DNA from: Clostridium aceticum | GTDB lineage: Bacteria > Bacillota > Clostridia > Peptostreptococcales > Natronincolaceae | NCBI RefSeq assembly: GCF_001042715.1 | Contig: NZ_CP009687.1 | Span: 248,001 to 312,000 of the forward strand | Direction: 5' to 3' | DNA length: 64,000 bases | Part shown: in pieces, positions 27,612 to 35,878 of the stretch | Numbering within the stretch: position 1 is the stretch's first letter | Layout: each line of letters opens with the position of its first letter | Position numbers and translations under genes: made by a program | The notes under the pieces: model-generated | Seen by the model: the letters and a program-made list of their open reading frames with translations, nothing else | Told to the model about the DNA's origin: nothing | Databases searched by the model: none

Positions 27612-27771
27612 GGATTCTTTAAACTTAAAAATCTTTTTATCTTTAGGTGGTATAATTGAAAACTTCATAGAAAAACATTCAAAAATAGGCAATTAGTCCT
27701 AAAGTCTAAGAGGATTTATGTCGATACACTTTTATGGAAGATTATATCTTAGTGGCTGAGGCATGATATAG
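27612..27771. other. Decayed non-coding stretch
   Basis: No gene is visible between the short YjfB-like gene and the flagellin pseudogene. A hydrophobic-codon fragment is present, but it has no start or ribosome site. Confidence 0.4.
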
Positions 27772-27963
27772 ATGATTATTCATCATAATTCAAATGCTCT
27801 AAGCACCTTGAAAACATTAAAAAATAACAGGGAAAGTACTGAAAAGTCTACACAGAAGTTGTCTTAGGTTATAGAATAAACATTGCAGCAGATGATGCAG
27901 AGAGTTCAGCCATCAGCAAAAAAAGTGTGCACAGATTATTAAGGGATGTGGATTGAAGGAGAA
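27772..27963 (+). pseudogene. Flagellin pseudogene (N-terminal fragment)
   Basis: Read through frameshifts the sequence gives MIIHHNSNALSTLKTLKNN, then STQKLS(S)GYRINIAADDAES, SAISKK and a segment like CAQIIKGCGLKEN, clearly a flagellin N-terminus. One base is missing in the LSSGYRIN codons near 27866 and another indel lies near 27935. No C-terminal domain follows. It precedes the protease-flagellin gene by about 100 bases. Confidence 0.8.
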
Positions 27964-28061
27964 TTAAAAGAAATATATTTGGATGTAGCTATTTAATAAT
28001 AGCGATGAGTTTTCGGAGATGCTTGCTGATTAGTGAATTATCATAGGGAGGGGGGGTCAAT

Positions 28062-29813
28062 GTGAGAATAAATAATAATTTAATTGCCAGCAACGCACAT
28101 AGACAACTAGATTTAAACGTAATTAATACATCTAAATCTATGGAAAAATTATCATCAGGATACAGGATAAACAGAGCAGGTGATGATGCAGCAGGTTTAT
28201 CAATATCAGAAAAAATGAGAGGTCAAATCAGAGGACTACATCGTGCCAGTAGAAATGCTCAAGATAGTATATCCCTCATTCAAACCATGGAGGGGGCACT
28301 AGCAGAAAAGCATGCAATGCTACAACGTGGAAGAGAACTATCTGTTCAAGCAGCGAATGATACATTAACAGATGAAGATAAACAATCAGTTCAGAATGAA
28401 ATAAATCAACTCAAAAAAGAAATAGATAATATATCAAATAGCACTCATTTTAACGGTATTAAATTATTAAATGCAAATAGTATAGATGTAGGGGAAGCAG
28501 GGAAAATAGTAGAATTCCTACAAAAAAGTTGGTTAGAACAATCCGAAAAACTTATTAAAGATTATTTTGGTCTGGAAGCCGACGGAGTAGAGTTGAAAAT
28601 AAATTTAATTGAAGGGGTAAAGGGAGGGACACTGGCATACGTTAGTGGTTTAGTAGATGTAGGTACTGGAAAGCTAAGTAATTTGAGTTTAGTAATAGAA
28701 ATGGCAGATTTTAGTCCTGCAACATGGCCAAATGGCGGAACAGCACCAATGTATAATGATAGAATAATAGCTCATGAAATGGTTCATGCAGTAATGGCAA
28801 GAACAATGAATTTTGCAGCACTACCAACATGGTTTAAAGAAGGAACAGCAGAATTTATACATGGAGCCGATGAGAGACTTCGTGCAGACATCGCATGGGA
28901 AGTAGGGGGTTCGAATGTATCAGCAGTTTATACAGCATTAGGAACAGGAGATCATTCAACTTGGGGAGGACAAACAGCCAACATAGAATCAGCAGTACAA
29001 AGCCTTATTAATCAAGTAGATTCTCCTTGGGTAGGGACTAGTGCTATGTACTCAACAGGGTATTTAGCAACTAGGTTTTTAGATTACCACATACGTTCTA
29101 ATGGTGGAGAAGGTATAAAAGACGTAATGGTTTATCTAAACACTAACCAAACACACACTTTAGACGATGCTTTGAAGAATATTTCAAATGGTAGTTATGC
29201 AGGAGGTTTAACTGATTTTTATAACGATTTCAAGACAAACGGTTTAGATTATTTTAAAAGTCAGATAAATTTGTATAACGACGACACAGGTTCTGTTTGG
29301 GGTAGCGATGTAACAGGAGGAGCGTCAAGGAATGCAGAGGACGTAGTACCAGACATAGCAAACATAAACCCTCAGCCACTATCAGGATTTTCTATTATAT
29401 GGCCAGATGTTCAACCACCAGAAATAAGCAAACTAAACTTCCAAGTAGGAGCCAATTCTGGGCAACAAATAGTATTACAATTAATAAGTACAAGCTGTGA
29501 GAGTTTAGCATTAACTAATGTCAATGTAGTTAATAACGCATCTCAAGCTATTGATTCCTTCGACACAGCTATACAAATAATATCATCTCACCGTTCTAGA
29601 TTAGGAGCAATCCAAAATAGACTTCAACATACTATGCAAAACCTGGATAACGCAGCAGAAAACTTAACTTCTTCTGAGTCCAGAATCAGAGACATAGATA
29701 TGGCGAAAGAGATGATAGCACTAACTAAACAAAATACCCTTCAACAAGCGGCCCAAGCAATGTTAGCGCAAGCCAATCAAGTACCACAAGGAGTATTACA
29801 ATTATTAAGATAA
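28062..29813 (+). CDS. Flagellin with inserted metalloprotease domain (flagellinolysin type)
   Basis: The 583-residue protein keeps full flagellin ends: MRINNNLIASNAHRQLDLN with LSSGYRINRAGDDAAGLSISEKMRGQIRGL, and ESRIRDIDMAKEMIALTKQNTLQQAAQAMLAQANQ with LLR. Between about residues 147 and 450 sits a zinc metalloprotease domain: HEMVH at 238-242 gives two His ligands and Glu239, and Glu260 in WFKEGTAEF is the likely third ligand. The domain also has a long C-terminal helical part (TGYLATRFLDYHI). Flagellinolysins (a published family) build filaments with enzyme on the surface. The start is GTG after GGAGGGGGG. No sigma-28 promoter was seen close upstream. Confidence 0.92.
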   Translation: MRINNNLIASNAHRQLDLNVINTSKSMEKLSSGYRINRAGDDAAGLSISEKMRGQIRGLHRASRNAQDSISLIQTMEGALAEKHAMLQRGRELSVQAANDTLTDEDKQSVQNEINQLKKEIDNISNSTHFNGIKLLNANSIDVGEAGKIVEFLQKSWLEQSEKLIKDYFGLEADGVELKINLIEGVKGGTLAYVSGLVDVGTGKLSNLSLVIEMADFSPATWPNGGTAPMYNDRIIAHEMVHAVMARTMNFAALPTWFKEGTAEFIHGADERLRADIAWEVGGSNVSAVYTALGTGDHSTWGGQTANIESAVQSLINQVDSPWVGTSAMYSTGYLATRFLDYHIRSNGGEGIKDVMVYLNTNQTHTLDDALKNISNGSYAGGLTDFYNDFKTNGLDYFKSQINLYNDDTGSVWGSDVTGGASRNAEDVVPDIANINPQPLSGFSIIWPDVQPPEISKLNFQVGANSGQQIVLQLISTSCESLALTNVNVVNNASQAIDSFDTAIQIISSHRSRLGAIQNRLQHTMQNLDNAAENLTSSESRIRDIDMAKEMIALTKQNTLQQAAQAMLAQANQVPQGVLQLLR

Positions 29814-29853
29814 AAAACAAGATTAGTCCTTAAAATTAACACATTTTTATCAC

Positions 29854-29880
29854 ACGAGATATTTAAATTGAATATCTCGT
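29854..29880. terminator. Hairpin after the protease-flagellin gene
   Basis: ACGAGATATT and AATATCTCGT form a 10-bp stem with a 7-base loop. There is no T tract, so it may be an RNA-stability or processing hairpin rather than a full terminator. Confidence 0.55.
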
Positions 29881-29953
29881 CTACAACATGTCTATGGCAG
29901 CACCTATAGTTCAAAGGCATTGAAATAGCTATAGATTTTAGGGAGGAATAAAA

Positions 29954-31453
29954 ATGAAAATAGCCAATAACTTAACGGCCATTAACACCCATAGACAACT
30001 AGGGATTTCTCATATAGCCAACACAAATTCAATGCAAAAAATATCATCAGGTTCAAGAATTAATACAGCAGGAGATGATTCAGCAGGTTTAGCAATCAGT
30101 GAAAAAATGAGAGGACAGATAAGGGGCTTAAATCAAGCTTCTAGAAATGCCCAAGACACAGTGAGCTTAATTCAAACAGCCGAGGGAGCCTTAAATGAAA
30201 CACATTCTTTGCTTCAACGTATAAGGGAGTTAATGGTTCAAAAAGAAAACGGAACTCAAGCAAAATCCGACAAACAATCCATAAACAGAGAAGTTAAACA
30301 ACTAGTATCAGAGATAGACAGAATAGCGAATACAACTCAATTCAACAATCAAAATTTATTAAACGGAAAATTCAAAGGAACTTTTCAGATAGGAACCAAC
30401 TCAGGTCAAAGTATAGCTTTAAATATCAGACAAATGGACGCCATAGGCATAGGAGTAATACCCACCATAGCTCAAGTAAATAGAACCCTTAATGAATCTT
30501 ATTGGGGAACTATATCTGACATATCTAGTGTAGCAATAGAAGAAGGGAAAACATATACACTAAAAGAGATAGATAATCCATTTATACATTGGGAAGGTTC
30601 TTATGGGTTTTATGTGCATCATATTTTAGTTGACGACAAGGATAAAATCGTAGGTTTTTCAGGCAAGCAATCCACATATATCAATTTACTAGAAAGTCCT
30701 GTAGATAAATTAGAAGATATGAACTATGCAAGCTATATGACTTCAGGGTATAACTATCCGATAGGTATACATATAGATAATGATAATTATGTAGGCATGC
30801 CTGAAGGAACAACACTAACTATAAACACCTTAAATATACAAGAAAATTCATTTACTATTCAAGCTACTGCCAGCACAGATTTTCTTTTAGATGGATCTAT
30901 ATTTACAGTGGGCAGATTTATAATAGAGAGATACCAAGACAGTTGGGATATACTAGTAATGTACGACCAGGATTATAACGAAATCGCATACTCTGTTTAT
31001 GAACAATATTATTTTCCAGGAGATCCTCACTATGATGACTATTATAGCTATGACCCTTATTATAATAATGAGATAGGGCACATTTGGAGAACCGGTATTG
31101 GTACAGGAGACATAGTAATAGAAAATAAAGTAGCCCTTTTCTACCCAGACCAAGTGGATATAGATGCACAATTAGACGAAATATCCATCAAATCCGTTGA
31201 TAGAGCTATCCAAAGGGTTTCAACAGAACGCTCAAAACTAGGAGCGCTCCAAAATCGTCTAGAATATACTGTTAAAAACCTAGATAAATCCTTTGAGGAT
31301 TTGCAATCAGCAGAGTCTCGTATTAGAGACGTAGATATAGCAAAAGAAACTATTAATTCCACTGTACAAAACATACTACAACAATCAGCACAAGCAATAT
31401 TAGCACAAGTTAATCAAGATAATCAAAGTGTAATACAGTTATTAAGAGCATAA
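29954..31453 (+). CDS. Flagellin with large Tyr-rich surface insert
   Basis: The 499-residue protein has flagellin ends (MKIANNLTAINTHRQLGISH; SSGSRINTAGDDSAGLAISEKMRGQIRGL; ESRIRDVDIAKETINSTVQNILQQSAQAILAQ). A central region of about 240 residues (roughly 155-410) is beta-rich and matches nothing I recognise. Near residues 340-375 it is dense in Tyr, Asp and Pro (FPGDPHYDDYYSYDPYYNN). No HExxH or other catalytic motif is visible, so a surface or adhesive role is possible. RBS GGGAGGAAT precedes ATG. Confidence 0.88.
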   Translation: MKIANNLTAINTHRQLGISHIANTNSMQKISSGSRINTAGDDSAGLAISEKMRGQIRGLNQASRNAQDTVSLIQTAEGALNETHSLLQRIRELMVQKENGTQAKSDKQSINREVKQLVSEIDRIANTTQFNNQNLLNGKFKGTFQIGTNSGQSIALNIRQMDAIGIGVIPTIAQVNRTLNESYWGTISDISSVAIEEGKTYTLKEIDNPFIHWEGSYGFYVHHILVDDKDKIVGFSGKQSTYINLLESPVDKLEDMNYASYMTSGYNYPIGIHIDNDNYVGMPEGTTLTINTLNIQENSFTIQATASTDFLLDGSIFTVGRFIIERYQDSWDILVMYDQDYNEIAYSVYEQYYFPGDPHYDDYYSYDPYYNNEIGHIWRTGIGTGDIVIENKVALFYPDQVDIDAQLDEISIKSVDRAIQRVSTERSKLGALQNRLEYTVKNLDKSFEDLQSAESRIRDVDIAKETINSTVQNILQQSAQAILAQVNQDNQSVIQLLRA

Positions 31454-31505
31454 AACTTAAAACCAAATTAATCGGACAAAATATTTTAATTGGAGCTGTA
31501 TAAGC

Positions 31506-31814
31506 ATGAAAATAACCAACAACATACCTATTTTAGCAGCTTTTAATAATTTAACCAAAACAAACAAAAAACTTTCAAACACTAAAGAAAAACTATCCAG
31601 TGGCATGAGAATAAATAAATCTGCAGATGACCCTGCAGGTTTATTTATTAGTGAAGGGATGAGGGCAAGAATAAGAGGTCTAAAACAAGCTACAAGAAAC
31701 GCTAATAACGTATATTCTCTATATCAAACTACTGAGGGGGCATTAACAGAAGTAAGTCATATTTTGCAAATAAAGAGCACAAAGGGACGGAGGTTTTGTG
31801 TTAGAAACTACTAA
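31506..31814 (+). pseudogene. Truncated flagellin gene (N-terminal 88 residues)
   Basis: Residues 1-88 match flagellin D0/D1 ([39 protein letters not shown]), ending at SHILQ where RIRELMVQ is expected. At 31770 the sequence switches to a CACAAAGGGACGGAGG repeat and a stop follows. The C-terminal domain is absent, so a filament subunit cannot form. The junction coincides with the dispersed repeat, pointing to a repeat-linked deletion. Confidence 0.85.
31778..31800. repeat. Dispersed GGGACGG-type repeat at the flagellin breakpoint
   Basis: CACAAAGGGACGGAGGTTTTGTG begins and ends with the inverted CACAAA/TTTGTG. Related copies lie at 26783-26799, 32971-32985 and 34670-34689, all beside decayed gene copies. 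Confidence 0.6.
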
Positions 31815-31844
31815 TAGTCATCTAAAAGAGTATAGTAAACTTCT

Positions 31845-31900
31845 TCGATAGGAGAGCAGGTAAAACTGCTAGATGGTGAAGCTAGCTAGCGATCTTAGGT
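31845..31900 (+). pseudogene. Remnant of the small coiled-coil gene 3' end
   Basis: AGGAGAGCAGGTmAAACTrCTAGATrGTGArGCTA is shared with the intact gene at 33401-33634 (its codons for LGEQVKLLDSEATQLS). No reading frame is left. The similarity runs on through the next terminator. Confidence 0.6.
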
Positions 31901-31920
31901 GAAAACTTCATAAAATAGAC

Positions 31921-31948
31921 AAAAAAGACCCTGAGAAGGGTCTTTTTT
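31921..31948 (+). terminator. Terminator at the end of the flagellin cluster
   Basis: AAAAAAGACCC pairs with GGGTCTTTTTT around a short loop. A degenerate copy occurs at about 33660-33685 after the paralogous coiled-coil gene. Confidence 0.85.
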
Positions 31949-32052
31949 CTGCTGTTTTTTGCACAAACTTTATGAGTAGAAACAGTTAAAAAATCTATAT
32001 TTGTGGTAAAATATAAGTATAATAAAAAGATTGTGATTAGGAAGTGATGAAG

Positions 32053-32946
32053 ATGAAGCTATTAAATCCAATGAATGATTTTGTATTTAAAGCTCTATTT
32101 GGAAGAGAAGATCAAACAAGTAAGCAACTACTCATAGATCTATTAAATGATACCTTAAGGGCAAAGGGAGAAGATTTGATTAGAAGTGTAAAGTACCTCA
32201 ACCCATTTAATTATAAAGAGCATGAATTTGATAAACTATCGGTATTAGATATTAAAGCAGAGACAGAAAAGGGCGAGCGAGTAAACATTGAGATTCAGGT
32301 AAAGCCAGAAATAAGCTATAGAAAGAGAAGCCTCTATTACTGGGCAAAGACCTACGCAGAAACCATAGGAGAAGCAGAGCCCTACGAGGAACTGAAAAAA
32401 ACCATCGTTATTAATATTATGGATTATGACGCTATCAAGGAAAGTAAAAAACTACATACGCATTTTAAGCTATTAGAAAGAGAAGAACATTTTACCCTAA
32501 CAGAAGACCTGCAAATTCATTATTTAGAGGTGACTAAGCTAGAAAAAGAAATAGAAGTATTAGAGGGAGTAGAACTATGGATGGCCTTTTTAAAAGAAGC
32601 TGGAAAAGTAGGTAATGAAGAGAGGATAGAAAGATTAAAAAGGAGGAGTGAGAATATGAGTAAAGCAATAGAATCTTTAGAAACGGTAAGTGCCGATGAG
32701 AAAATGCTAGAAGCTTATAGAGCTAGAGAGAAGGCGAGGAGAGATGAAATTTCTAAGATTGCTTATGCTAAGAAGCAGGGAATAGAACAAGGAATAGAAC
32801 AAGGAGAAAAGCGAGCTAAGATTGAAACTGCAGAGAAAGCCTTTAAGAATGGTGCAGATTTAGATTTTGTAGCAGAGATTACAGATTTACCACTAGAAGA
32901 ATTAAAAGAAATAGAGAAGAGAGTACAATCAGAACGGAGCCAGTAA
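32053..32946 (+). CDS. Rpn family recombination-promoting nuclease / PD-(D/E)XK transposase-type protein
   Basis: The 297-residue protein starts with the family hallmark LLNPMNDFVFKALFG and has the nuclease core VLDIKAETEKGERVNIEIQVK (D, E-x-Q) followed by KRSLYYWAKTYAETI. The C-terminus ends in the repeats GIEQGIEQGE and a coiled helix typical of the family. Such proteins cleave DNA and promote RecA-independent recombination. The ATG at 32053 is preferred because AGGAAG lies 8 bases before it. No terminal repeats were found around it, so it is not shown to be a transposon. A decayed second copy lies at 33795-33850. Confidence 0.85.
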   Translation: MKLLNPMNDFVFKALFGREDQTSKQLLIDLLNDTLRAKGEDLIRSVKYLNPFNYKEHEFDKLSVLDIKAETEKGERVNIEIQVKPEISYRKRSLYYWAKTYAETIGEAEPYEELKKTIVINIMDYDAIKESKKLHTHFKLLEREEHFTLTEDLQIHYLEVTKLEKEIEVLEGVELWMAFLKEAGKVGNEERIERLKRRSENMSKAIESLETVSADEKMLEAYRAREKARRDEISKIAYAKKQGIEQGIEQGEKRAKIETAEKAFKNGADLDFVAEITDLPLEELKEIEKRVQSERSQ

Positions 32947-33020
32947 ACCACGGGGACTAGTAAAATACGAGGACGGTTCTTCTGGTTGAATTTTCTACAT
33001 CAAATGATAAGCTATACTAA

Positions 33021-33161
33021 GAGTGTAATAGCGTATGCCTAGAAGAGGAAGAGAAAAAAGTCAAAGTGGAATATACCATAATAAATGAAGAAGTTTTATC
33101 GGCATTTTTAAGCTTCAGAGAAGAAGTAGAAAGAATACTTAAACCTTACACTATTTCTTAA
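33021..33161 (+). pseudogene. Remnant of the helical gene paired with yjfB
   Basis: Open codons give VKVEYTIINEEVLSAFLSF then REEVERILKPYTIS, aligning with the end of the protein at 27065-27433 (TDWKREIEKTLKPYVVS). The 5' two-thirds are missing. It precedes the YjfB-type gene by 18 bases, the same order as in the intact pair. Confidence 0.65.
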
Positions 33162-33179
33162 AAGAAAGGAGCTGATCCC

Positions 33180-33377
33180 ATGGATATAGCAGCTTTATCA
33201 ATGAGCCTAAACCAAATGAAGGTAGCCCAGCAAGCCAGTATCTCCGTTATGAAGATGGCAATGAATGCAGGACAAACCCAGATGAATGATATGGTACAAA
33301 TGGTGCAGGAAAACACCAAGATGATGGAGCAGTCTGTTAACCCACACCTAGGTAAGAATCTAGACATAAGCTTATAA
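33180..33377 (+). CDS. yjfB: YjfB-type putative motility protein
   Basis: The 65-residue protein begins MDIAALSMSLNQMKVAQQA and continues with a Met/Gln-rich amphipathic helix ending in SVNPHLGKNLDISL. This matches the YjfB motility family, controlled by SigD in Bacillus; molecular function unknown. RBS AAAGGAGCTGATCCC. A shorter relative lies at 27495. Confidence 0.8.
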   Translation: MDIAALSMSLNQMKVAQQASISVMKMAMNAGQTQMNDMVQMVQENTKMMEQSVNPHLGKNLDISL

Positions 33378-33400
33378 ATAACTACAAATGAGATGATAAC

Positions 33401-33634
33401 GTGACAGAGAAAGAGCAGGTAAAAAAGCAGCTACAAGAGGAGTTAGAGAAAGTCAAACAGCGACTACAGATGCTAGATATGATAGAAGAAAAACTCTTTC
33501 AGATGAAGGAGCTAGCCCAAAGAGTAGTAGATGAAGATTTAACCGATGAAGAAATTCAAGAGATTAACAAACAAGTCCAAACCCTAGGAGAGCAGGTCAA
33601 ACTACTAGATAGTGAGGCTACCCAGTTGTCCTAG
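33401..33634 (+). CDS. Small coiled-coil protein, unknown function
   Basis: The 77-residue charged protein is one long predicted coiled coil (QLQEELEKVKQRLQMLDMI; EEIQEINKQVQTLGEQVKLL). Starts at GTG with a weak ribosome site. Two decayed copies of its last 17 codons flank it at about 31.85 and 34.74 kb, so it belonged to a duplicated module with the YjfB gene 23 bases upstream. Role unknown; a FliD/flagellin-associated chaperone is one possibility. Confidence 0.6.
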   Translation: MTEKEQVKKQLQEELEKVKQRLQMLDMIEEKLFQMKELAQRVVDEDLTDEEIQEINKQVQTLGEQVKLLDSEATQLS

Positions 33635-33860
33635 ATTAAAATCCAACTAAAGTAGACAGCGAAGATCCTGAAAGGGGTCTTTTATACCTTCAAGAAAAAG
33701 TAAGGATTTGGAAAAAATCATAGAAATACAAGTACTAGGATAGGAAGAGTTTGTATAGAGGGAGAGGTGGTTTATGGTAGAGGGTAAGAGGTATGAATTA
33801 CCTTGTTAAGGGAAGCAGGAAAAGAAGGTAATGAAGAAAAAATTCCTATAATTTAGTAAA
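33635..33860. pseudogene. Decayed gene fragments (Rpn copy, possible csrA copy)
   Basis: At 33795-33850 the codons for LLREAGKEGNEEKI match FLKEAGKVGNEERI of the intact Rpn protein. At about 33700-33745 a stretch resembling the csrA codons for [11 protein letters not shown] is seen, with a stop. A degraded copy of the 31.92 kb terminator lies at 33660-33685. None is intact. Confidence 0.55.
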
Positions 33861-33883
33861 CATTACCAGAAAAAAGCCGATAA
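33857..33883 (+). promoter_or_regulatory. Sigma-28-type promoter
   Basis: TAAA (33857-33860) and GCCGATAA (33876-33883) are 15 bases apart, close to consensus. It reads toward the uncharacterised gene at 34080. Confidence 0.78.
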
Positions 33884-34079
33884 TATTTATAGAAACTACT
33901 TAGTAGGAAAGTTCATGAAAAATACAAAGATGATGGATTAGCTATGAGTCAGTACCTACATAAGATCTTAGATAAGAAGCTAGAGCATTACGATATTACT
34001 AACAGTCTTGAGAAGTGCCTATAATGCTTTAAGGAGAAAAGAAAAATTTTACAAAGGACTATGCTAAGGGGGGAGTATG

Positions 34080-34655
34080 ATGAATGTTAATAGTGTAACA
34101 AGCAGAGATCATTATCTAACTAGATCATCAGAGGTAAAGGAGAGTAAGAAAAATAATTACAAAGATAACGATAACACAAAAAAAGAAGTAAAGGACGAAT
34201 ATATTCCATCACCAAAAGAGGAAAGAACGGTTACTTATCAAAAGCCTACCATTAAACCAGATATGGTTACCATACAGAGATTAAAAGAAGAAAGTGAAAG
34301 AACTCATAGTCAGCTAAAAGAAATGGTAAGGCAACTTTTAGAGAAACAAGGTTTGACCTTTAAGGATTTAGAGGGATTAGAAACAGTAGTTGAGATTGAT
34401 GAAGAGACTCGCCTAAAAGCACAAGAGATGATAGCAGAAGGCGGACCCCTAAGCCCTGAGAAGGTTAGTGATAATATAGTGGCTTTTGCTAAAGCTATAT
34501 CTGGAGGAGATCCGGATAAAATAGACATGCTCATATCTGCTATAGAGAAGGGCTTCAAAGAAGCATCTAATATGCTGGGTGGAGAGCTGCCAGAGATCAG
34601 TAAAAAAACCTATGATTTAGTGATGGAGAAAATGGAGGCATGGAGAGAAGAATAG
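34080..34655 (+). CDS. Uncharacterised protein under a sigma-28-type promoter
   Basis: The 191-residue protein has a disordered, Lys/Asn/Asp-rich N-terminus (1-70) and a helical C-terminal part (IQRLKEESERTHSQLKEMV, then ISGGDPDKIDMLISAIEKGF). I do not recognise the family with certainty; related proteins are common in clostridial motility loci. A flagellar promoter about 200 bases upstream puts it in the flagellar regulon. The ATG at 34080 has a GGGGGGAG site at better spacing than the one at 34077. Confidence 0.7.
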   Translation: MNVNSVTSRDHYLTRSSEVKESKKNNYKDNDNTKKEVKDEYIPSPKEERTVTYQKPTIKPDMVTIQRLKEESERTHSQLKEMVRQLLEKQGLTFKDLEGLETVVEIDEETRLKAQEMIAEGGPLSPEKVSDNIVAFAKAISGGDPDKIDMLISAIEKGFKEASNMLGGELPEISKKTYDLVMEKMEAWREE

Positions 34656-34736
34656 AGATAACAGCTACAGGGAGGGTTCTTGTGGTTGATTAAGACTGGA
34701 AAGGTGAAAAAATTCATAAGATCCAACCGGTATAAG

Positions 34737-34790
34737 ACCTAGGGAGCAGGTAAATTTGCTAAACACTGGGAATACCTAGCTGCCCTAGGC
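34737..34790 (+). pseudogene. Second remnant of the small coiled-coil gene
   Basis: CCTAGGGAGCAGGTAAATTT, then TGCTAAACACTGGGA and ending GCCCTAG, lines up with the final codons of the gene at 33401 with many substitutions. It has no start or frame. Confidence 0.5.
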
Positions 34791-34831
34791 TTAAATATTA
34801 TTTGATACCAGAGAAATTGAATCAAGGTTAA

Positions 34832-35878
34832 TTAGGGAATAATTACAATATTATTTGCTACGGGTCGTTCTCTTCCATCCGAGGGCTTGTTTAAAAGGAC
34901 ACCATTAAAATACATAGCGCTAGATCCTCCTCCATCAAGATTATAAGCATCCTTCACTCCCAGTTCCAGCAGCTTATCCTGTAGGGATTCTAAAGTAACA
35001 CCTATGCTCCAGTTGTTTTGTCTGCCATCGATAACGATCATGATCAGGTCATCATTAGCATACTTTCCAATGATTGTTCTAGGTTGGCGAGTAGTTTTCC
35101 ACTTATCTGGAATTGCTACCTTTTTTCTCTCTTTCAGCAAAACAGGAATGAAGCTTACCCCTTGATAAGGCTCTAAAGACATAAGTTCCCTTTCAGAAGC
35201 TGGTATTCCTCCTACCACCTGGCCTTGATGATTAATCCCTGCAAAAAATAAATCCCCTGGATAACCATTGAAAGATTCTACTAAGTTTCCATCAACTACG
35301 GTATTTCCTATCATTTGTGCGTAAGATAAACCATTACGCCGCTCAGTATAGAAACCGCCTCCATTAATGGCTAAAACCGCCGAGGTTCTTTTAGCTGCAC
35401 TTGAAGTGGTTTCTAGCTTTCCTAAGGTGTCTTGTGCCAATACAACTTTAAACCCTTGTGGATCAAAAAGTTTAACTTTTGCAATATACCCTCTATAGCC
35501 TAGCTCTGCAAGCTGAAAAATCTTGATTTCAGTTTTATCAGAGATATACGTGGCAACGGTGGGTCCTAGCATGTCTAGTATTTTTTGTTCGTAAACGTCA
35601 TCAGATAGCTGTCTATGAGTAGTGCTTACTTGAGAAAATTCAGATAAACTCTCTTCTTGAAAACGGAAAGTTTGCTCTTGTTCTTCAATATTGATCCCTA
35701 GCGCCATCACTTTTTCTTGTAAAAGATCCATTTCCTTCTGTAACTGTTTTACTTCTTCCTGTAACACAGTTGTAGGAAGCTCCAGTAACTTTTCCTGATG
35801 CATAAACTCCTGGCTGACTAGAAAGAGTGGCAGGAAAGGGGCGACTAAGAATAACATAAATAAACTAATTTTGTACAC
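34832..35878 (-). CDS. Phosphodiester glycosidase (NAGPA/DUF2233 domain) exoprotein
   Basis: The 348-residue protein has an N-terminal membrane anchor or signal (about 5-22), a coiled-coil segment (about 35-75), then a phosphodiester glycosidase domain (about 120-345). Motifs are LAINGGGFY, QPRTIIGK, MIVIDGRQNNWS, YNLDGGGSSAMYF and ERPVANNIVI. The domain cleaves GlcNAc-phosphodiester links in other proteins; in bacteria it remodels exopolysaccharide or wall polymers. It overlaps the 3' end of the upstream gene by 14 bases, implying coupling. Confidence 0.87.
   Translation of the reverse strand: MYKISLFMLFLVAPFLPLFLVSQEFMHQEKLLELPTTVLQEEVKQLQKEMDLLQEKVMALGINIEEQEQTFRFQEESLSEFSQVSTTHRQLSDDVYEQKILDMLGPTVATYISDKTEIKIFQLAELGYRGYIAKVKLFDPQGFKVVLAQDTLGKLETTSSAAKRTSAVLAINGGGFYTERRNGLSYAQMIGNTVVDGNLVESFNGYPGDLFFAGINHQGQVVGGIPASERELMSLEPYQGVSFIPVLLKERKKVAIPDKWKTTRQPRTIIGKYANDDLIMIVIDGRQNNWSIGVTLESLQDKLLELGVKDAYNLDGGGSSAMYFNGVLLNKPSDGRERPVANNIVIIP

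Noticed and set aside
30918-31374. Leftward reading frames inside the third flagellin
   Set aside because: They overlap a clear flagellin C-terminus and have no family features.
32053-32946. Complete insertion sequence around the Rpn gene
   Set aside because: No terminal inverted repeats or target duplication could be found; only scattered GGGACGG-type repeats are nearby.
33700-33745. Intact second csrA
   Set aside because: Only a short resemblance remains, with a stop codon in it; listed at most as a fragment.
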